Shown: positions 16,840 to 26,034 of the stretch, in pieces
Layout: each line of letters begins with the position of its first letter
Numbering within the stretch: the first letter of the stretch is position 1
Assembly (NCBI RefSeq): GCF_037151175.1
Contig: NZ_JBBCOR010000009.1
Location: 1 to 64,000 of the forward strand
Source of the DNA: Asaia sp003994335
Lineage (GTDB): Bacteria > Pseudomonadota > Alphaproteobacteria > Acetobacterales > Acetobacteraceae
Reading direction: 5' to 3'
DNA length: 64,000 bases
Program-made: the position numbers and the translations under genes
The notes under the pieces: generated by a model
Seen by the model: only the letters and a program-made list of their open reading frames with translations
Told to the model about the DNA's origin: nothing
The model's database searches: none

Positions 16840-17706
16840 TCACGATGTGCTGATTTGTTTCCTTTGGGCAAAGAGCAGCGTCAGCACGAAAACGCCAACA
16901 CCCATAACGGCGCTGATCACCGAAGCCTCCGGCCCGAAGCTGCCGCCCGTAATCCAGGTTGGAGCATCTGGATTGAAGTGCGCAGCCATAAGGCTGCCCT
17001 CCCCTGTCATGCCCGATACGGGAGCGCCAAAGACAGCGCCGAGTGTGAAATTCCACCCTGCATGAACGCCTATGCTCATCCAGATCCGGTTCGTTGCGAT
17101 ATAAAAACCTGATAAAAGGAGTCCCGCCTCTATCGATATGGCGGCTGAAGAAAGGATGGTCGCGCCGGGATTATGCAAATGGGCCGCGCCGAACAGGGCC
17201 GCTGAAACCACAACTCCGGTTCTGATGCCGAATGCACAGGACAACAACCGGAAGATGATCAGGCGGGCCAGTAGCTCTTCCAGGAACCCGGTGCCCAGCG
17301 TCTCGCGAATGTCATGAGCCCAATCGGTCCATGTCGCTGCCTGAAACGAGACATCTCCAAGAGCCAGCAGCACGAGCATGACCGAGGCCGTAATGCCCCC
17401 GCCTATGAGAATGCCCAGCGGGAGCTCGAGGATGGCAGGCCTCAGCGCCAGCTCAGAAACCGGTCGCTTCTCGAGCCTGCGCACCAACAACACATAAGTG
17501 CCGTAGGCCAACGCCACAGTCACGAATGCAGCACTGATGATGACCGTCGGACTGGTCGTCAGTTTTTCACGGATGATCGACTGCAGGCTCAGCTCGATAA
17601 CGGTCACGACCAACATCGCAAGCATCCAACCCAGAATGCGTGCAATATGCCAGCGGCCAGGTGCGATGACCCCGCTCGTCTGGGTCAAGGCGTGAAAGGA
17701 ATTCAA
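16840..17706 (-). CDS. CPBP-family intramembrane metalloprotease
   Basis: This 288-residue membrane protein has about eight hydrophobic segments. The CPBP (Abi/CaaX-protease) motifs are GTGFLEELLARLIIFR (EExxxR), FGAAHLHNPGAT and GVHAGWNFTLGAVFG, supplying the Glu and His residues of the intramembrane active site. Relatives process prenylated peptides, act in bacteriocin immunity or remain uncharacterised. It sits downstream of the MarR gene on the same strand, 40 bp away, and may be co-transcribed. The substrate is unknown. Confidence 0.85.
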   Translation of the reverse strand: MNSFHALTQTSGVIAPGRWHIARILGWMLAMLVVTVIELSLQSIIREKLTTSPTVIISAAFVTVALAYGTYVLLVRRLEKRPVSELALRPAILELPLGILIGGGITASVMLVLLALGDVSFQAATWTDWAHDIRETLGTGFLEELLARLIIFRLLSCAFGIRTGVVVSAALFGAAHLHNPGATILSSAAISIEAGLLLSGFYIATNRIWMSIGVHAGWNFTLGAVFGAPVSGMTGEGSLMAAHFNPDAPTWITGGSFGPEASVISAVMGVGVFVLTLLFAQRKQISTS

Positions 17707-17746
17707 GACGTCTCTCTCCGCAGATGGCTATTGAGGGGTAACCGTT

Positions 17747-18253
17747 TCATTGACTGCCGGAATTGTCGCCCAGAGCCGTAGGGGTGCTGACGGCTTCGCG
17801 CAGTTGGTCGATCCGGTTGCGCAAGTCCCGCAGTTCGGTGATCGACAGACCGGTCGCCGCCAGGACGCAGGCCGGGATCGTCTCGGCCTGCACGCGCAAG
17901 GCCCGACCAGCCTCCGTCAGACGCACGCGCACCTGCCGCTCGTCCTTCTGGTCCCGGGCACGCTCGACCAAGCCGGCGCCTTCCAGTCGCTTGAGCAAAG
18001 GTGTCAGGGTGGAGCTGACTAGAAGGAGTTTAGACCCGATCTCGCCAACGAGCTTGCCGTCGCTGCCCCACAGGACCGTCATCACCAGATATTGCGGATA
18101 GGTGAGTCCCAGCGGTTCCAGTAGCGGCTGATACAGCCGATTGAAGGCATGACTCGCGGCGTAAAGCGAGAAACACACGAAATTCGACAGATCGGGTGCG
18201 GATAGGTCCTCGGGCATATCGTCCTCCATAGCACCACTCATTATATCGCGCAA
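17747..18253 (-). CDS. MarR-family regulator resembling OhrR
   Basis: This 168-residue winged-helix regulator has NFVCFSLYAASHAFNRLYQP, GLTYPQYLVMTVLW, SSTLTPLLKRLEGAGL and RDQKDERQVRVRLTEAG. The cysteine near residue 27 is placed like the peroxide-sensing cysteine of OhrR, so a redox switch is plausible. It diverges from an exported esterase gene across a short region with a strong palindrome (18314-18331) likely to be its operator. Several in-frame ATGs (residues 1, 5, 9 and 13) leave the start uncertain. Confidence 0.85.
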   Translation of the reverse strand: MRDIMSGAMEDDMPEDLSAPDLSNFVCFSLYAASHAFNRLYQPLLEPLGLTYPQYLVMTVLWGSDGKLVGEIGSKLLLVSSTLTPLLKRLEGAGLVERARDQKDERQVRVRLTEAGRALRVQAETIPACVLAATGLSITELRDLRNRIDQLREAVSTPTALGDNSGSQ

Positions 18254-18313
18254 TATTTAATCGCCGACGATTTTTTTTGCATGGGAGCCATGCATTTAGA
18301 ACGTTTTCACGAC

Positions 18314-18331
18314 TATATCGTGCGCGATATA
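18314..18331. promoter_or_regulatory. Palindrome, probable MarR/OhrR operator
   Basis: Perfect 7-bp inverted arms TATATCG and CGATATA are separated by TGCG, lying between the divergent MarR and esterase genes. A related, imperfect TATATCGCGCAATAT stretch lies at about 18243-18257, next to the MarR start. Two sites are expected if the regulator represses both itself and the neighbour. Confidence 0.5.
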
Positions 18332-18380
18332 TTGTATTGCACAGACCGATCGCGGCCTGACCGATACGGAGTAATCCATC

Positions 18381-19403
18381 ATGAAACGCCTTGCCCCATC
18401 CATCGCCCTGGCCACCGCCCTCGCCGCCTCGCCGGCGCTCGCGGCCCCTGTGCTGGAGCCCACGACCCAGCATTTCCTTGACGGCTTGGCCGCGGCCCAC
18501 GTCCCCGCCATCCCCTCGCTTTCGCCGCACGACGCCCGCGCGCTACTGGACGGCGCGCAAGGGTCGGTGAAGGTCTCTGCCCCCTTCGCCCGGATCACAG
18601 ATCGCGTGCTGCCCATCGGCCCGACCGGCAGCACGCGCGTTCGTGTCTATCGCCCGGCCAACGTCACCAACCACGGCCCGGCTATCGTTTATTACCATGG
18701 TGCGGGCTGGGTGATGGGCGGCCCAGCGAGCCATGACCGCCTCGTGCGCGATCTGGCGGCGGGTAGCGGTGCGGTGGTGATCTTCGTCGATTACGAACGC
18801 TCGCCCGAAACGCGCTACCCGACCGCGATCGAACAGGATTATGCGGTTCTAACGTATGTTGCCCAACATGCGGTCGAATTCGGTATCGATCCGGCCCGCA
18901 TTGCAATCGCCGGAGACAGCGTCGGCGGCAACATGGTGGCTGTCGTCTCTGCCCTGGTGGCCGAACGGCATGGACCCAAACCCGTGGCGCAGCTGCTCTT
19001 CTATCCGGTGACCGATGCCGCGATGAACGATAGATCCTATCGGGAATTTTCCAATGGTCCCTGGCTGACGGCGAAGGCAATGGACTATTTCTGGGACCAG
19101 TATTTGACCACTGGCACGGACCGCGCTCAGCCGCATGTCTCGCCACTGAATACACCGTATTCCATCCTGCACGGGCAAGCACCTGCCCTGGTCATCACAG
19201 ATGAAAACGATGTTCTGCGTGACGAGGGGGAGGCTTATGCTCGCCGTCTGATCGAAGCTGGCGTGCCAGTTACGACGACGCGCTATGATGCGACGATCCA
19301 TGATTTCGTAATGCTCAATGCGCTCGCCAGAACTCCGGCGGCTACCGCCGCTATCGCTCAAGCGACCCACTTCCTGCGCGATGCCTTTGCGAAGGTAAAT
19401 TAA
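18381..19403 (+). CDS. Exported alpha/beta hydrolase, HSL-type esterase
   Basis: This 340-residue protein has a signal peptide (MKRLAPSIALATALAASPALA) followed by an HSL-family (acetyl-esterase-like) hydrolase domain. Motifs are YYHGAGWVMGG (oxyanion hole HGAGW), AIAGDSVGGNM (nucleophile Ser), VITDENDVLRDEG (Asp) and TIHDFVMLN (His). It diverges from the MarR/OhrR regulator and shares the palindrome region with it, so it is probably its target. The natural ester is unknown. Confidence 0.87.
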   Translation: MKRLAPSIALATALAASPALAAPVLEPTTQHFLDGLAAAHVPAIPSLSPHDARALLDGAQGSVKVSAPFARITDRVLPIGPTGSTRVRVYRPANVTNHGPAIVYYHGAGWVMGGPASHDRLVRDLAAGSGAVVIFVDYERSPETRYPTAIEQDYAVLTYVAQHAVEFGIDPARIAIAGDSVGGNMVAVVSALVAERHGPKPVAQLLFYPVTDAAMNDRSYREFSNGPWLTAKAMDYFWDQYLTTGTDRAQPHVSPLNTPYSILHGQAPALVITDENDVLRDEGEAYARRLIEAGVPVTTTRYDATIHDFVMLNALARTPAATAAIAQATHFLRDAFAKVN

Positions 19404-19484
19404 GCGCTTACCCCCAGGGATGGAGTGCCTCTAATGAGCAGTGGCGCTCCAGTCTCACCCTGTTCGTATCTTATTGCGAGCTAC

Positions 19485-20483
19485 TCAGGCATTTACCAGA
19501 ACCCCACGGGCCTCGCGGCGCAGAGCCTGGGGGGATTGGCCGTATTGCCGCATGAAGGCTTCGCGCATGCGGCGCAGATCGGAAAAGCCAGTTTCCTGCG
19601 CTACGGCATCTAACCCATGCCTGGTGCTGTCCAACAGGAGCCGAGCCGCTTCGAGACGGAGAAGTTCGATCGCCTTCGCGGGCGATCGGCCTGTCTCGGC
19701 CTGGAATGCGCGGCTAAACTGGCGCGGGGACAGTGCTGCAACGTCGGCAAGTTCCTCGATCGTTAGCGGATTGGCGAGATGGCTCTTGGCGTAAATCAGG
19801 ACCTTTTGAATGCGATCGCTGCTCGCCGCGAGATCCAGGAGCTCAGAATGCTGGGACTGCCCACCTGCGCGCCGGTGATGCATCACCATACGGCGCGCGA
19901 CGGCACCGGCTACATCAGCGCCCAGATCCTTCTCAACAAGCGCCACGGCCATATCCAATCCAGCGGTCAAACCGGCGGATGTCCAGACGGAGCCCTGATT
20001 GATGAAAATGCGATCCCCCTCGACGATGATTTGTGAGAAGCAGTCCCGCATATGTTGGGCATAGGCCCAGTGCGTTGTGGCACGCTGGCCGTCAAGAAGC
20101 CCGAGTTGGGCGACGAGGAACGATCCCGTGCAGACGCCGGCCACTCGCCTTGCCTCTCTCGCGGCCCGCCCTAGAACGGCGAGCGACGCATCGTCCTGCA
20201 TTGGCGGCGGCGTCATACCGGCCATGAGCAGGAGGGTGTCGATCGGTCCTGATTCTGACAAAGCGACGGTTGGAACGTCCAGCCCACTAGAGGATTTTAC
20301 AGGACCGCCAACCACTGAGTAGATGCCGAGCGAATAGAATTCTTCGCCTAATATCGTGTTCGCCAGCTCGAAAGCCGCCTGCACTCCAAGGGCGAGGAAT
20401 TGAAAATGAGAGGTCAGAACCATAGCGACGTGGGGCATGACAGCTCCGTCAGGCATGTCCGAAAAACGTAAGTTATCCGTCAT
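19485..20483 (-). CDS. GlxA-type AraC-family transcriptional regulator
   Basis: This 332-residue protein has a DJ-1/PfpI-like N-terminal domain (FLALGVQAAFELAN; GVCTGSFLVAQLGLLDGQRA with the nucleophile-elbow-like Cys) joined to a C-terminal AraC HTH domain (LADVAALSPRQFSRAFQAET, then VAQETGFSDLRRMREAF). It diverges from two SDR genes with a 64-bp gap and probably regulates the downstream SDR/hydrolase run. Confidence 0.88.
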   Translation of the reverse strand: MTDNLRFSDMPDGAVMPHVAMVLTSHFQFLALGVQAAFELANTILGEEFYSLGIYSVVGGPVKSSSGLDVPTVALSESGPIDTLLLMAGMTPPPMQDDASLAVLGRAAREARRVAGVCTGSFLVAQLGLLDGQRATTHWAYAQHMRDCFSQIIVEGDRIFINQGSVWTSAGLTAGLDMAVALVEKDLGADVAGAVARRMVMHHRRAGGQSQHSELLDLAASSDRIQKVLIYAKSHLANPLTIEELADVAALSPRQFSRAFQAETGRSPAKAIELLRLEAARLLLDSTRHGLDAVAQETGFSDLRRMREAFMRQYGQSPQALRREARGVLVNA

Positions 20484-20547
20484 TTCGGAGCCGGTCCAGA
20501 GAGCGCATTAAAAGGGGGTCAACACCGATTAAAAGGTAGGACTTCCA

Positions 20548-21354
20548 ATGACCCAGAACACTCTCGGCACGGCCCTCGTTACCGGCGCCTCCAGCGGTAT
20601 CGGCGCGATCTACGCGGACCGTCTCGCCAGTCGCGGCTATGATCTGATCCTTGTCGCACGCAACAAGGAAAAACTGCAGCATCTCGCTGCCCATATCACG
20701 GACCGGACCGGTCGCGCTGTAGAGGTAGTCGACGCCGATCTAGGCCGCTCCGCCGATGTAAAGCGGGTCGAGGACGTCCTTCGCCGCGACGCAAGCGTGA
20801 CCCTGCTGGTCAATAATGCGGGCATCGGCACGCACACGACGCTGCTCGACAGTGACGCGGATCGTATGGAGGCGATGATCCAGCTGAACGTGACGGCACT
20901 GATGCGCCTTACCTACGCTGTCGTTCCAGGGTTCGTAGTGCGCGGCAAGGGTGCGATCATCAACATTGCTTCGATTGTGGCGGTCGCCCCCGAGGCACTG
21001 AACGGGGTCTATGGTGGAACGAAAGCCTTCGTCCAAGCCTTCTCGACCTCCCTGAACCACGAACTGGCCGATAAGGGCATTCGTGTCCAAGCGGTCCTGC
21101 CGGGTGCCACGGCGACGGAATTCTGGAACGTCGGCGGCCTCGGGATCGACAATCTGCCGACCGAGATCGTCATGCGGGCCGAGGACATGGTGGACGCGGC
21201 TCTGGTCGGTTTTGACCGCGGCGAAAAGACGACGATCCCGGCGCTCGACGATGCCGGATTATGGAACGCATACGAGAGCGCCCGCCACGCACTGAGGCCG
21301 CATCTTTCGTCCCGCGCGCCCGCCACCCGCTTTGGCATTGTGTCGACACACTGA
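20548..21354 (+). CDS. SDR-family oxidoreductase
   Basis: This 268-residue short-chain dehydrogenase has TGASSGIGAIYADRLASRGY (cofactor loop), LLVNNAGIGTHTTLLDSDAD, IINIASIVAV and YGGTKAFVQAF (catalytic Tyr-Lys). The RN pair after LVA favours NADP. It is the first gene of a plus-strand run under the divergent GlxA-type regulator. The substrate cannot be told from sequence. Confidence 0.87.
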   Translation: MTQNTLGTALVTGASSGIGAIYADRLASRGYDLILVARNKEKLQHLAAHITDRTGRAVEVVDADLGRSADVKRVEDVLRRDASVTLLVNNAGIGTHTTLLDSDADRMEAMIQLNVTALMRLTYAVVPGFVVRGKGAIINIASIVAVAPEALNGVYGGTKAFVQAFSTSLNHELADKGIRVQAVLPGATATEFWNVGGLGIDNLPTEIVMRAEDMVDAALVGFDRGEKTTIPALDDAGLWNAYESARHALRPHLSSRAPATRFGIVSTH

Positions 21355-21385
21355 TCCAGCGAACTCCCAAGAAGGAAACCGTGTC

Positions 21386-22150
21386 ATGAAACTTACAGGC
21401 AACACTATCTTCATCACCGGCGGCACCAGCGGCATCGGTCGGGGTCTCGCCGAGGCCCTGCACAAGCTGGGTAATCAGATCATCATCTCTGGCCGTCGCC
21501 GTGCATTGCTGGACGAGGTGATTTCGCTCAATCCGGGCATGGCCGCGATAGAGCTGGATATCAACAGCCCCGCCAGCATCGCCCAGGCCGCTGAAACGCT
21601 CATCCGCGATTATCCGGCAACCAACGTCCTGCTCAATAATGCCGGCATCATGCCGTTCGACGACGCCTCGACGACGATCGACGATGCGAGCGCCGTCGCG
21701 GTGATCACCACCAACCTGCTCGGCTCCATCCGTATGACGTCGGCTCTTATCGAGCATCTCAAGACAAAAGAGGAGGCGACTGTGCTATATACGACGAGCG
21801 TGCTGGCGTTCGTGCCGATCTCGACCAATGCCGTCTATTCGGCGACGAAGGCAGCGCTCCATTCCTTTGCCCTGTCCCAGCGCTTCCAGCTTCGTCATAC
21901 AAACGTGCGTGTACAGGAGATTGCCCCGCCATGGGTGGACACCGACCTGATCCACAAAGGCGGCGACCCGCGCGCGATGCCGCTGGACACGTTCATCGAA
22001 CAAACCATCTCAGCTCTCGGAAGCGATGATCCGGAAGTATTCGTCGAGGCGATCAGACCTCTGCGTGACAACCCGGGCGTCAACGAGCACGGCCTCGTCA
22101 ATGCGTTCAATCAGAGCATTGCCGATAACCCGATCCCGACCGGCAACTGA
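21386..22150 (+). CDS. SDR-family oxidoreductase (DltE-like)
   Basis: The protein of about 254 residues starts at MKLTGNTIFITGGTSGIG (21386), preceded by an AAGGAAA box; an upstream frame from 21332 overlaps the previous gene and is unlike the family. Motifs are TGGTSGIGRGLAEAL, NVLLNNAGIMPFD, VLYTTSVLAFVP and YSATKAALHSFALS. A VRVQEIAPPWVDTDL end is shared with DltE-type SDRs. It begins 31 bp after the previous SDR and is probably in the same operon. Confidence 0.86.
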   Translation: MKLTGNTIFITGGTSGIGRGLAEALHKLGNQIIISGRRRALLDEVISLNPGMAAIELDINSPASIAQAAETLIRDYPATNVLLNNAGIMPFDDASTTIDDASAVAVITTNLLGSIRMTSALIEHLKTKEEATVLYTTSVLAFVPISTNAVYSATKAALHSFALSQRFQLRHTNVRVQEIAPPWVDTDLIHKGGDPRAMPLDTFIEQTISALGSDDPEVFVEAIRPLRDNPGVNEHGLVNAFNQSIADNPIPTGN

Positions 22151-22509
22151 TCGCTCTATCGGCGCCGCGGCTCTTGAAGACGAGCTGCTTTGATCCACGC
22201 CCACCTCATCCTGACAGAGGCTGACCATGAATATCGTCGTCGTAAACCCGGCATTCGACATGGCGGCCATTCGTCAGAACGACCTTTGGGGTCATCTTCG
22301 GCGCGTGGGCGGGATCGGCACTCAGCTTCTTCAAAATTCTACTGGAGTGCCGATCCCGCCTCCCGAAATCATCTGGTCGACTGTGAGAATTCTCGTCGGC
22401 GCGATGCGACGGGATGAGGGGCGCCAGGCGCCCTGACCAATCAGGTTCATCTCGACGAATCCTTTCAAAAGCGTGGTCGGCAGAGGCCACGCGTCGTGGA
22501 GCGGCAAAC
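22151..22509. other. Intergenic region without a supported gene
   Basis: These 359 bases separate the second SDR from the next hydrolase. Short frames on both strands have no family resemblance. An inverted repeat of GGCGGGATCGGCACTC and GAGTGCCGATCCCGCC (about 22308-22353) could form a hairpin, possibly a terminator or attenuator, but it has no T-run. Confidence 0.45.
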
Positions 22510-23337
22510 ATGACAAGGACTTTTGAGACGGCACCGACACAGATTATTGCCGTCGGCGCGATTAAATTTGCTTACCGGGCACTTGGTCGCAGCAAGGGGC
22601 GTCCGCTTGTCCTGCTTCAGCATTTCACGGGAACCATGGATGCGTGGGACCCCGGCTTGGTCAACGCGCTTGCCGACAGCCGACCCGTAATCGTGTTCGA
22701 CAACGCGGGGATCGGCACATCGACCGGCACGGTGCCTGACACCATCGACCAGATGTCGACGGACGCGGAGGATTTCATCATCGCACTTGGCTTCGGCGAG
22801 GTCGATCTACTCGGCTTTTCGCTCGGCGGTTTTATCGCCCAAGTCATTGCTGCCCGGGATCGCGTGGCGGTGCGCAAGCTCATCATCGTCGGCTCGGCTC
22901 CCAAGGGCGGTGTGCAGCATCTACTTAAGGTTGTGGAGGAGGCATTGGCCCTCGGCGCGCGCGACGTGCGCCTGCCGTTATTCTTCACGCCGAATACAGC
23001 CAGTCAGCGAGCTGGCATCGCGTTCATTGAGCGCACTGAGGCGCGCAAGGACAGCCGTGACCCCGACAGCGGCGAGAACGTCAGCAATCCGCAGGCGTCC
23101 GCGATCATCGGGTGGTGCGCCGAACAGGATGATGACGCACTGCTCAAGACGATCACGCAACCGGCACTCATCGTTCATGGCAGTTGCGACACGATGTTTC
23201 CTGTCATCAACGCCTATCAGATGTCCAGCCGAATGACCGACGCGACACTCGTTATCTACCCGGACTCCGGGCACGGCGCCTTGTTCCAGTACCCCGATAC
23301 CTTCGCCGCCCACGTCCAGATTTTCCTGGGGGCCTGA
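22510..23337 (+). CDS. Alpha/beta-fold hydrolase
   Basis: This is a hydrolase of about 275 residues from MTRTFETAPTQIIAVG (22510). It has PLVLLQHFTGTMDAWDP (oxyanion region), VDLLGFSLGGFIAQ (nucleophile Ser elbow), ALIVHGSCDTMFPV (Asp) and PDSGHGALFQYP (His). This layout is common to esterases, lactonases and C-C hydrolases. It lies in a run of three alpha/beta hydrolases plus a flavoprotein, on one strand with short gaps, so joint function is plausible. The substrate is unknown. Confidence 0.85.
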   Translation: MTRTFETAPTQIIAVGAIKFAYRALGRSKGRPLVLLQHFTGTMDAWDPGLVNALADSRPVIVFDNAGIGTSTGTVPDTIDQMSTDAEDFIIALGFGEVDLLGFSLGGFIAQVIAARDRVAVRKLIIVGSAPKGGVQHLLKVVEEALALGARDVRLPLFFTPNTASQRAGIAFIERTEARKDSRDPDSGENVSNPQASAIIGWCAEQDDDALLKTITQPALIVHGSCDTMFPVINAYQMSSRMTDATLVIYPDSGHGALFQYPDTFAAHVQIFLGA

Positions 23338-23367
23338 ACACTTTCAGCCGATTGAAAGGATGTCCCG

Positions 23368-24087
23368 ATGGACACGCTTGCACAAAAGATCATTGAGGCT
23401 CATGGCGGCCTTAACACCTGGAACCGGTACACCAGCCTGACGGCCCACCTCGCCCAGGGTGGTGCACTCTGGGGGCTTAAGGGCCATGCGGGCCTGCTTG
23501 ACGATACGAATGTGACCGTTGGGCTCGGCACTGAGTGGGCCTCGCATCATCCGTTCGGACCGGCCCGCCGGACGACGCTGTTCCAGCCAAACAGGGTCGA
23601 TATCAAGGACGACTTGGGCAAGGTGACGGAAATCCTGGACGCACCCCGATCCTCGTTTGCCGGTCACACGCTCGAAACGCCGTGGACGGAACCGCAGCTC
23701 GCCTATTTCGCCGGCATCGCGATGTGGACCTACTTCAACGTACCATTCCTTTTGGGGGCTCCCGGCGTCGTAGTGGAACGTCTGGAGGACTGGCAGGAGC
23801 AGGGTGAGACCTGGAAGCGCCTGCGCGTGACCTTTCCGCCAGGGATCGCGACCCATAGTACGGTCCAGACTCTCTTTGTGGACGAGGGCGGGCTGATCAA
23901 GCGACACGACTACGACGTGGAGATCGCCGGCAATACGCCGGGTGCTCATTACCTGTCCGGTTATCTCGAAGTGCAGGGGATCAAGTTCCCGACTAGGCGA
24001 CGTATCTTCCCCCGGCAACCAGATGGCCAGGCAATGGCCGAATCACTGGTCGTGTCGATTGACATCGATCGAATCGAGCTTCGCTGA
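23368..24087 (+). CDS. Conserved hypothetical protein in the hydrolase cluster
   Basis: This 239-residue soluble protein has no signal peptide or membrane segment. It opens LAQKIIEAHGGLNTWNRYTS, a pattern reminiscent of LolA-like or outer-membrane-lipoprotein sorting folds that begin with 'IIxAHGGxxxW'. It continues with beta-rich sequence (LQSTxxF-like strands, HYLSGYLEVQGIKFPTRRRI). I do not recognise a named family with confidence. It starts 30 bp after one hydrolase gene with a GAAAGGA box and belongs to that run. Confidence 0.65.
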   Translation: MDTLAQKIIEAHGGLNTWNRYTSLTAHLAQGGALWGLKGHAGLLDDTNVTVGLGTEWASHHPFGPARRTTLFQPNRVDIKDDLGKVTEILDAPRSSFAGHTLETPWTEPQLAYFAGIAMWTYFNVPFLLGAPGVVVERLEDWQEQGETWKRLRVTFPPGIATHSTVQTLFVDEGGLIKRHDYDVEIAGNTPGAHYLSGYLEVQGIKFPTRRRIFPRQPDGQAMAESLVVSIDIDRIELR

Positions 24088-24311
24088 AACTTGCCGCGAC
24101 GAGAAGACTGACGGGCAGTCCCTTGCCAGCTCCGACCGCGCATATCCCCTGGGTGTGACGGTCGGGCGCTTGTGGGTGCGGAGATCTTCACCGGCAGCGT
24201 CAGACAGCTGGTTCAGTTGGAATTACACCCGTCACAACTGCACGCCACGGTGATCGCAGAGGTGCCACCGGCCGACCAACGCGAATACCGGCGGATTTTG
24301 TGGAGAATCTT

Positions 24312-25148
24312 ATGACCCACCCAGCCATCATCATGCCGTCCCCATCCTTCATTGAGGTGGACGGACTGCGCATTCGCATCATGCAATCCTCTGCCGGTCC
24401 GGGACTACCGATTGTCCTCACGGCCCCCTGGCCGGAGAGCATTTACGCTTTCAACTCCGTATGGGAGCGCATGCAGGCGATCGGCCCTGTCACGGCGGTA
24501 GATCTTCCGGGCTTCGGGCAATCCGAAACGCGCTCAGATCTGATGTCACCGGACGCAATGGGCGATTTCCTCATCGAAGTTCTTGATCACCTTCGCATGG
24601 AACGCGCGCATTTCGTAGCGCCGGATATCGGCACGCTTGCGACCCTGTACGCGGCGAGCCGCAAGCCGGAGCGTTTTGAAAGCATCGTCGGTGGCAGTGG
24701 CGGCATCAGCCTCAATCTGCTCGGCGACCCATTGAAACGGATCGTTGGGTCAACACGCGATGATTTCGCCGCTTTGGAAGGCGGAGAGCAAGTGTACCAG
24801 CTCGTTAAGACAATGGCCCGGGCCACCATCCCTGAAGGGATTTTGGAGGATTACCGGACGTCATCGCAGGGCCAGCGCTGGAACGAGGTTGCGGATTTCG
24901 TGCGTGCCTACCAGCGTGATCTGCCGCGGCTGGAGACCCTTTTACCAGCTATCACCGTACCAACGCTGGTGATCTCGGGGAAGCACGATCCGTTCGTGCC
25001 GCCTGCCAACGGAAGCTTTCTCGCCGAACGCATGCCGCATTGCCGGGCTGACATTGTCGACGCCGGTCATTTCGTTTGGGAGGAAGCGTCCGACATCTAC
25101 GCTTCCCTGATCGCGGACTGGATCACCGGCGAGTATCGGGACGTATAG
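24312..25148 (+). CDS. Alpha/beta-fold hydrolase
   Basis: This hydrolase of about 278 residues starts at ATG 24312 with a GGAG box at 24302; a GTG at 24300 in the same frame lies before the box. Motifs include TAPWPESIYAFNSVW, VDLPGFGQSETRSD, HFVAPDIGTLATLYAAS (a G-D-I-G elbow with Asp instead of the usual Ser), TLVISGKHDPFVPP and DAGHFVWEE. Aspartate at the nucleophile position is what haloalkane dehalogenase and epoxide hydrolase families carry, so a dehalogenase/epoxide hydrolase-type reaction is possible. Confidence 0.8.
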   Translation: MTHPAIIMPSPSFIEVDGLRIRIMQSSAGPGLPIVLTAPWPESIYAFNSVWERMQAIGPVTAVDLPGFGQSETRSDLMSPDAMGDFLIEVLDHLRMERAHFVAPDIGTLATLYAASRKPERFESIVGGSGGISLNLLGDPLKRIVGSTRDDFAALEGGEQVYQLVKTMARATIPEGILEDYRTSSQGQRWNEVADFVRAYQRDLPRLETLLPAITVPTLVISGKHDPFVPPANGSFLAERMPHCRADIVDAGHFVWEEASDIYASLIADWITGEYRDV

Positions 25149-25187
25149 ATCGACCATAATTTTGGACCGACAGGGAGGAAGATGAAC

Positions 25188-26024
25188 ATGAGTTTTGTCA
25201 AAACAACGGATGGTACCGAGATCTTTTACAAGGACTGGGGCCCAAAGGACGCGCGCCCGATCATGTTCCACCACGGCTGGCCACTGTCGTCGGACGACTG
25301 GGACGCGCAGATGCTGTTTTTCGTCGAGCACGGTTTCCGTGTGATCGCGCATGACCGTCGCGGCCATGGCCGCTCAGCCCAGGTGACGGGCGGCCATGAC
25401 ATGGATCACTACGCAGCCGATGCCTTCGCGGTTGTTGAGGCACTGAACCTTCGGGACGTGGTGCATGTTGGCCACTCAACCGGTGGCGGCGAGGTCACGC
25501 GGTATGTGGCCCGTCACGGCGAGCCTTCGGGCCGCACCGCCAAGGCGATCCTCGTCGCCGCAGTGCCGCCTTTGATGCTAAGGACCAACGCCAACCCCGA
25601 GGGGCTGCCGATTGAGGTGTTCGACGGCTTCCGCGCGGCGCTTGCCGCCAACCGGGCGCAGTTCTTCCTCGACGTGCCGACGGGTCCCTTTTATGGCTTC
25701 AACCGTGATGGCGTAGACGTGCAGCAGGGCGTGATCCGCAACTGGTGGCGTCAGGGCATGAAAGGTTCGGCGCTCGCGCATTACTACGGCATCAAGGCCT
25801 TCTCGGAGACCGACCAGACCGAGGATCTCAAGGCCATCACAGTGCCGACGCTGGTGCTGCATGGCGAGGACGACCAGATCGTCCCGATCGCGGACTCGGC
25901 CCACAAGGCAATCGGACTCCTGCGCAATGGGACGCTGAAGACCTATCCCGGCTTCTCCCACGGCATGCTGACAGTCAATGCCGACGTGCTGAACGCCGAT
26001 ATCCTCAATTTCATCAAGGCATAG
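25188..26024 (+). CDS. Alpha/beta hydrolase of the non-heme chloroperoxidase type
   Basis: This protein of about 278 residues starts at MSFVKTTDGTEIFYKDWG. The ATG at 25188 has better spacing from the GGAGG at 25174 than the ATG at 25182. Motifs are FHHGWPLSSDDWDAQ, AHDRRGHGRS, VVHVGHSTGGGEVTRY (nucleophile Ser), LVLHGEDDQIVP and GFSHGML. This is the cofactor-free 'chloroperoxidase'/arylesterase family, which hydrolyses esters and shows perhydrolase side activity. The flavin disulfide oxidoreductase follows after 10 bp. Confidence 0.9.
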   Translation: MSFVKTTDGTEIFYKDWGPKDARPIMFHHGWPLSSDDWDAQMLFFVEHGFRVIAHDRRGHGRSAQVTGGHDMDHYAADAFAVVEALNLRDVVHVGHSTGGGEVTRYVARHGEPSGRTAKAILVAAVPPLMLRTNANPEGLPIEVFDGFRAALAANRAQFFLDVPTGPFYGFNRDGVDVQQGVIRNWWRQGMKGSALAHYYGIKAFSETDQTEDLKAITVPTLVLHGEDDQIVPIADSAHKAIGLLRNGTLKTYPGFSHGMLTVNADVLNADILNFIKA

Positions 26025-26034
26025 GAGACGGACA

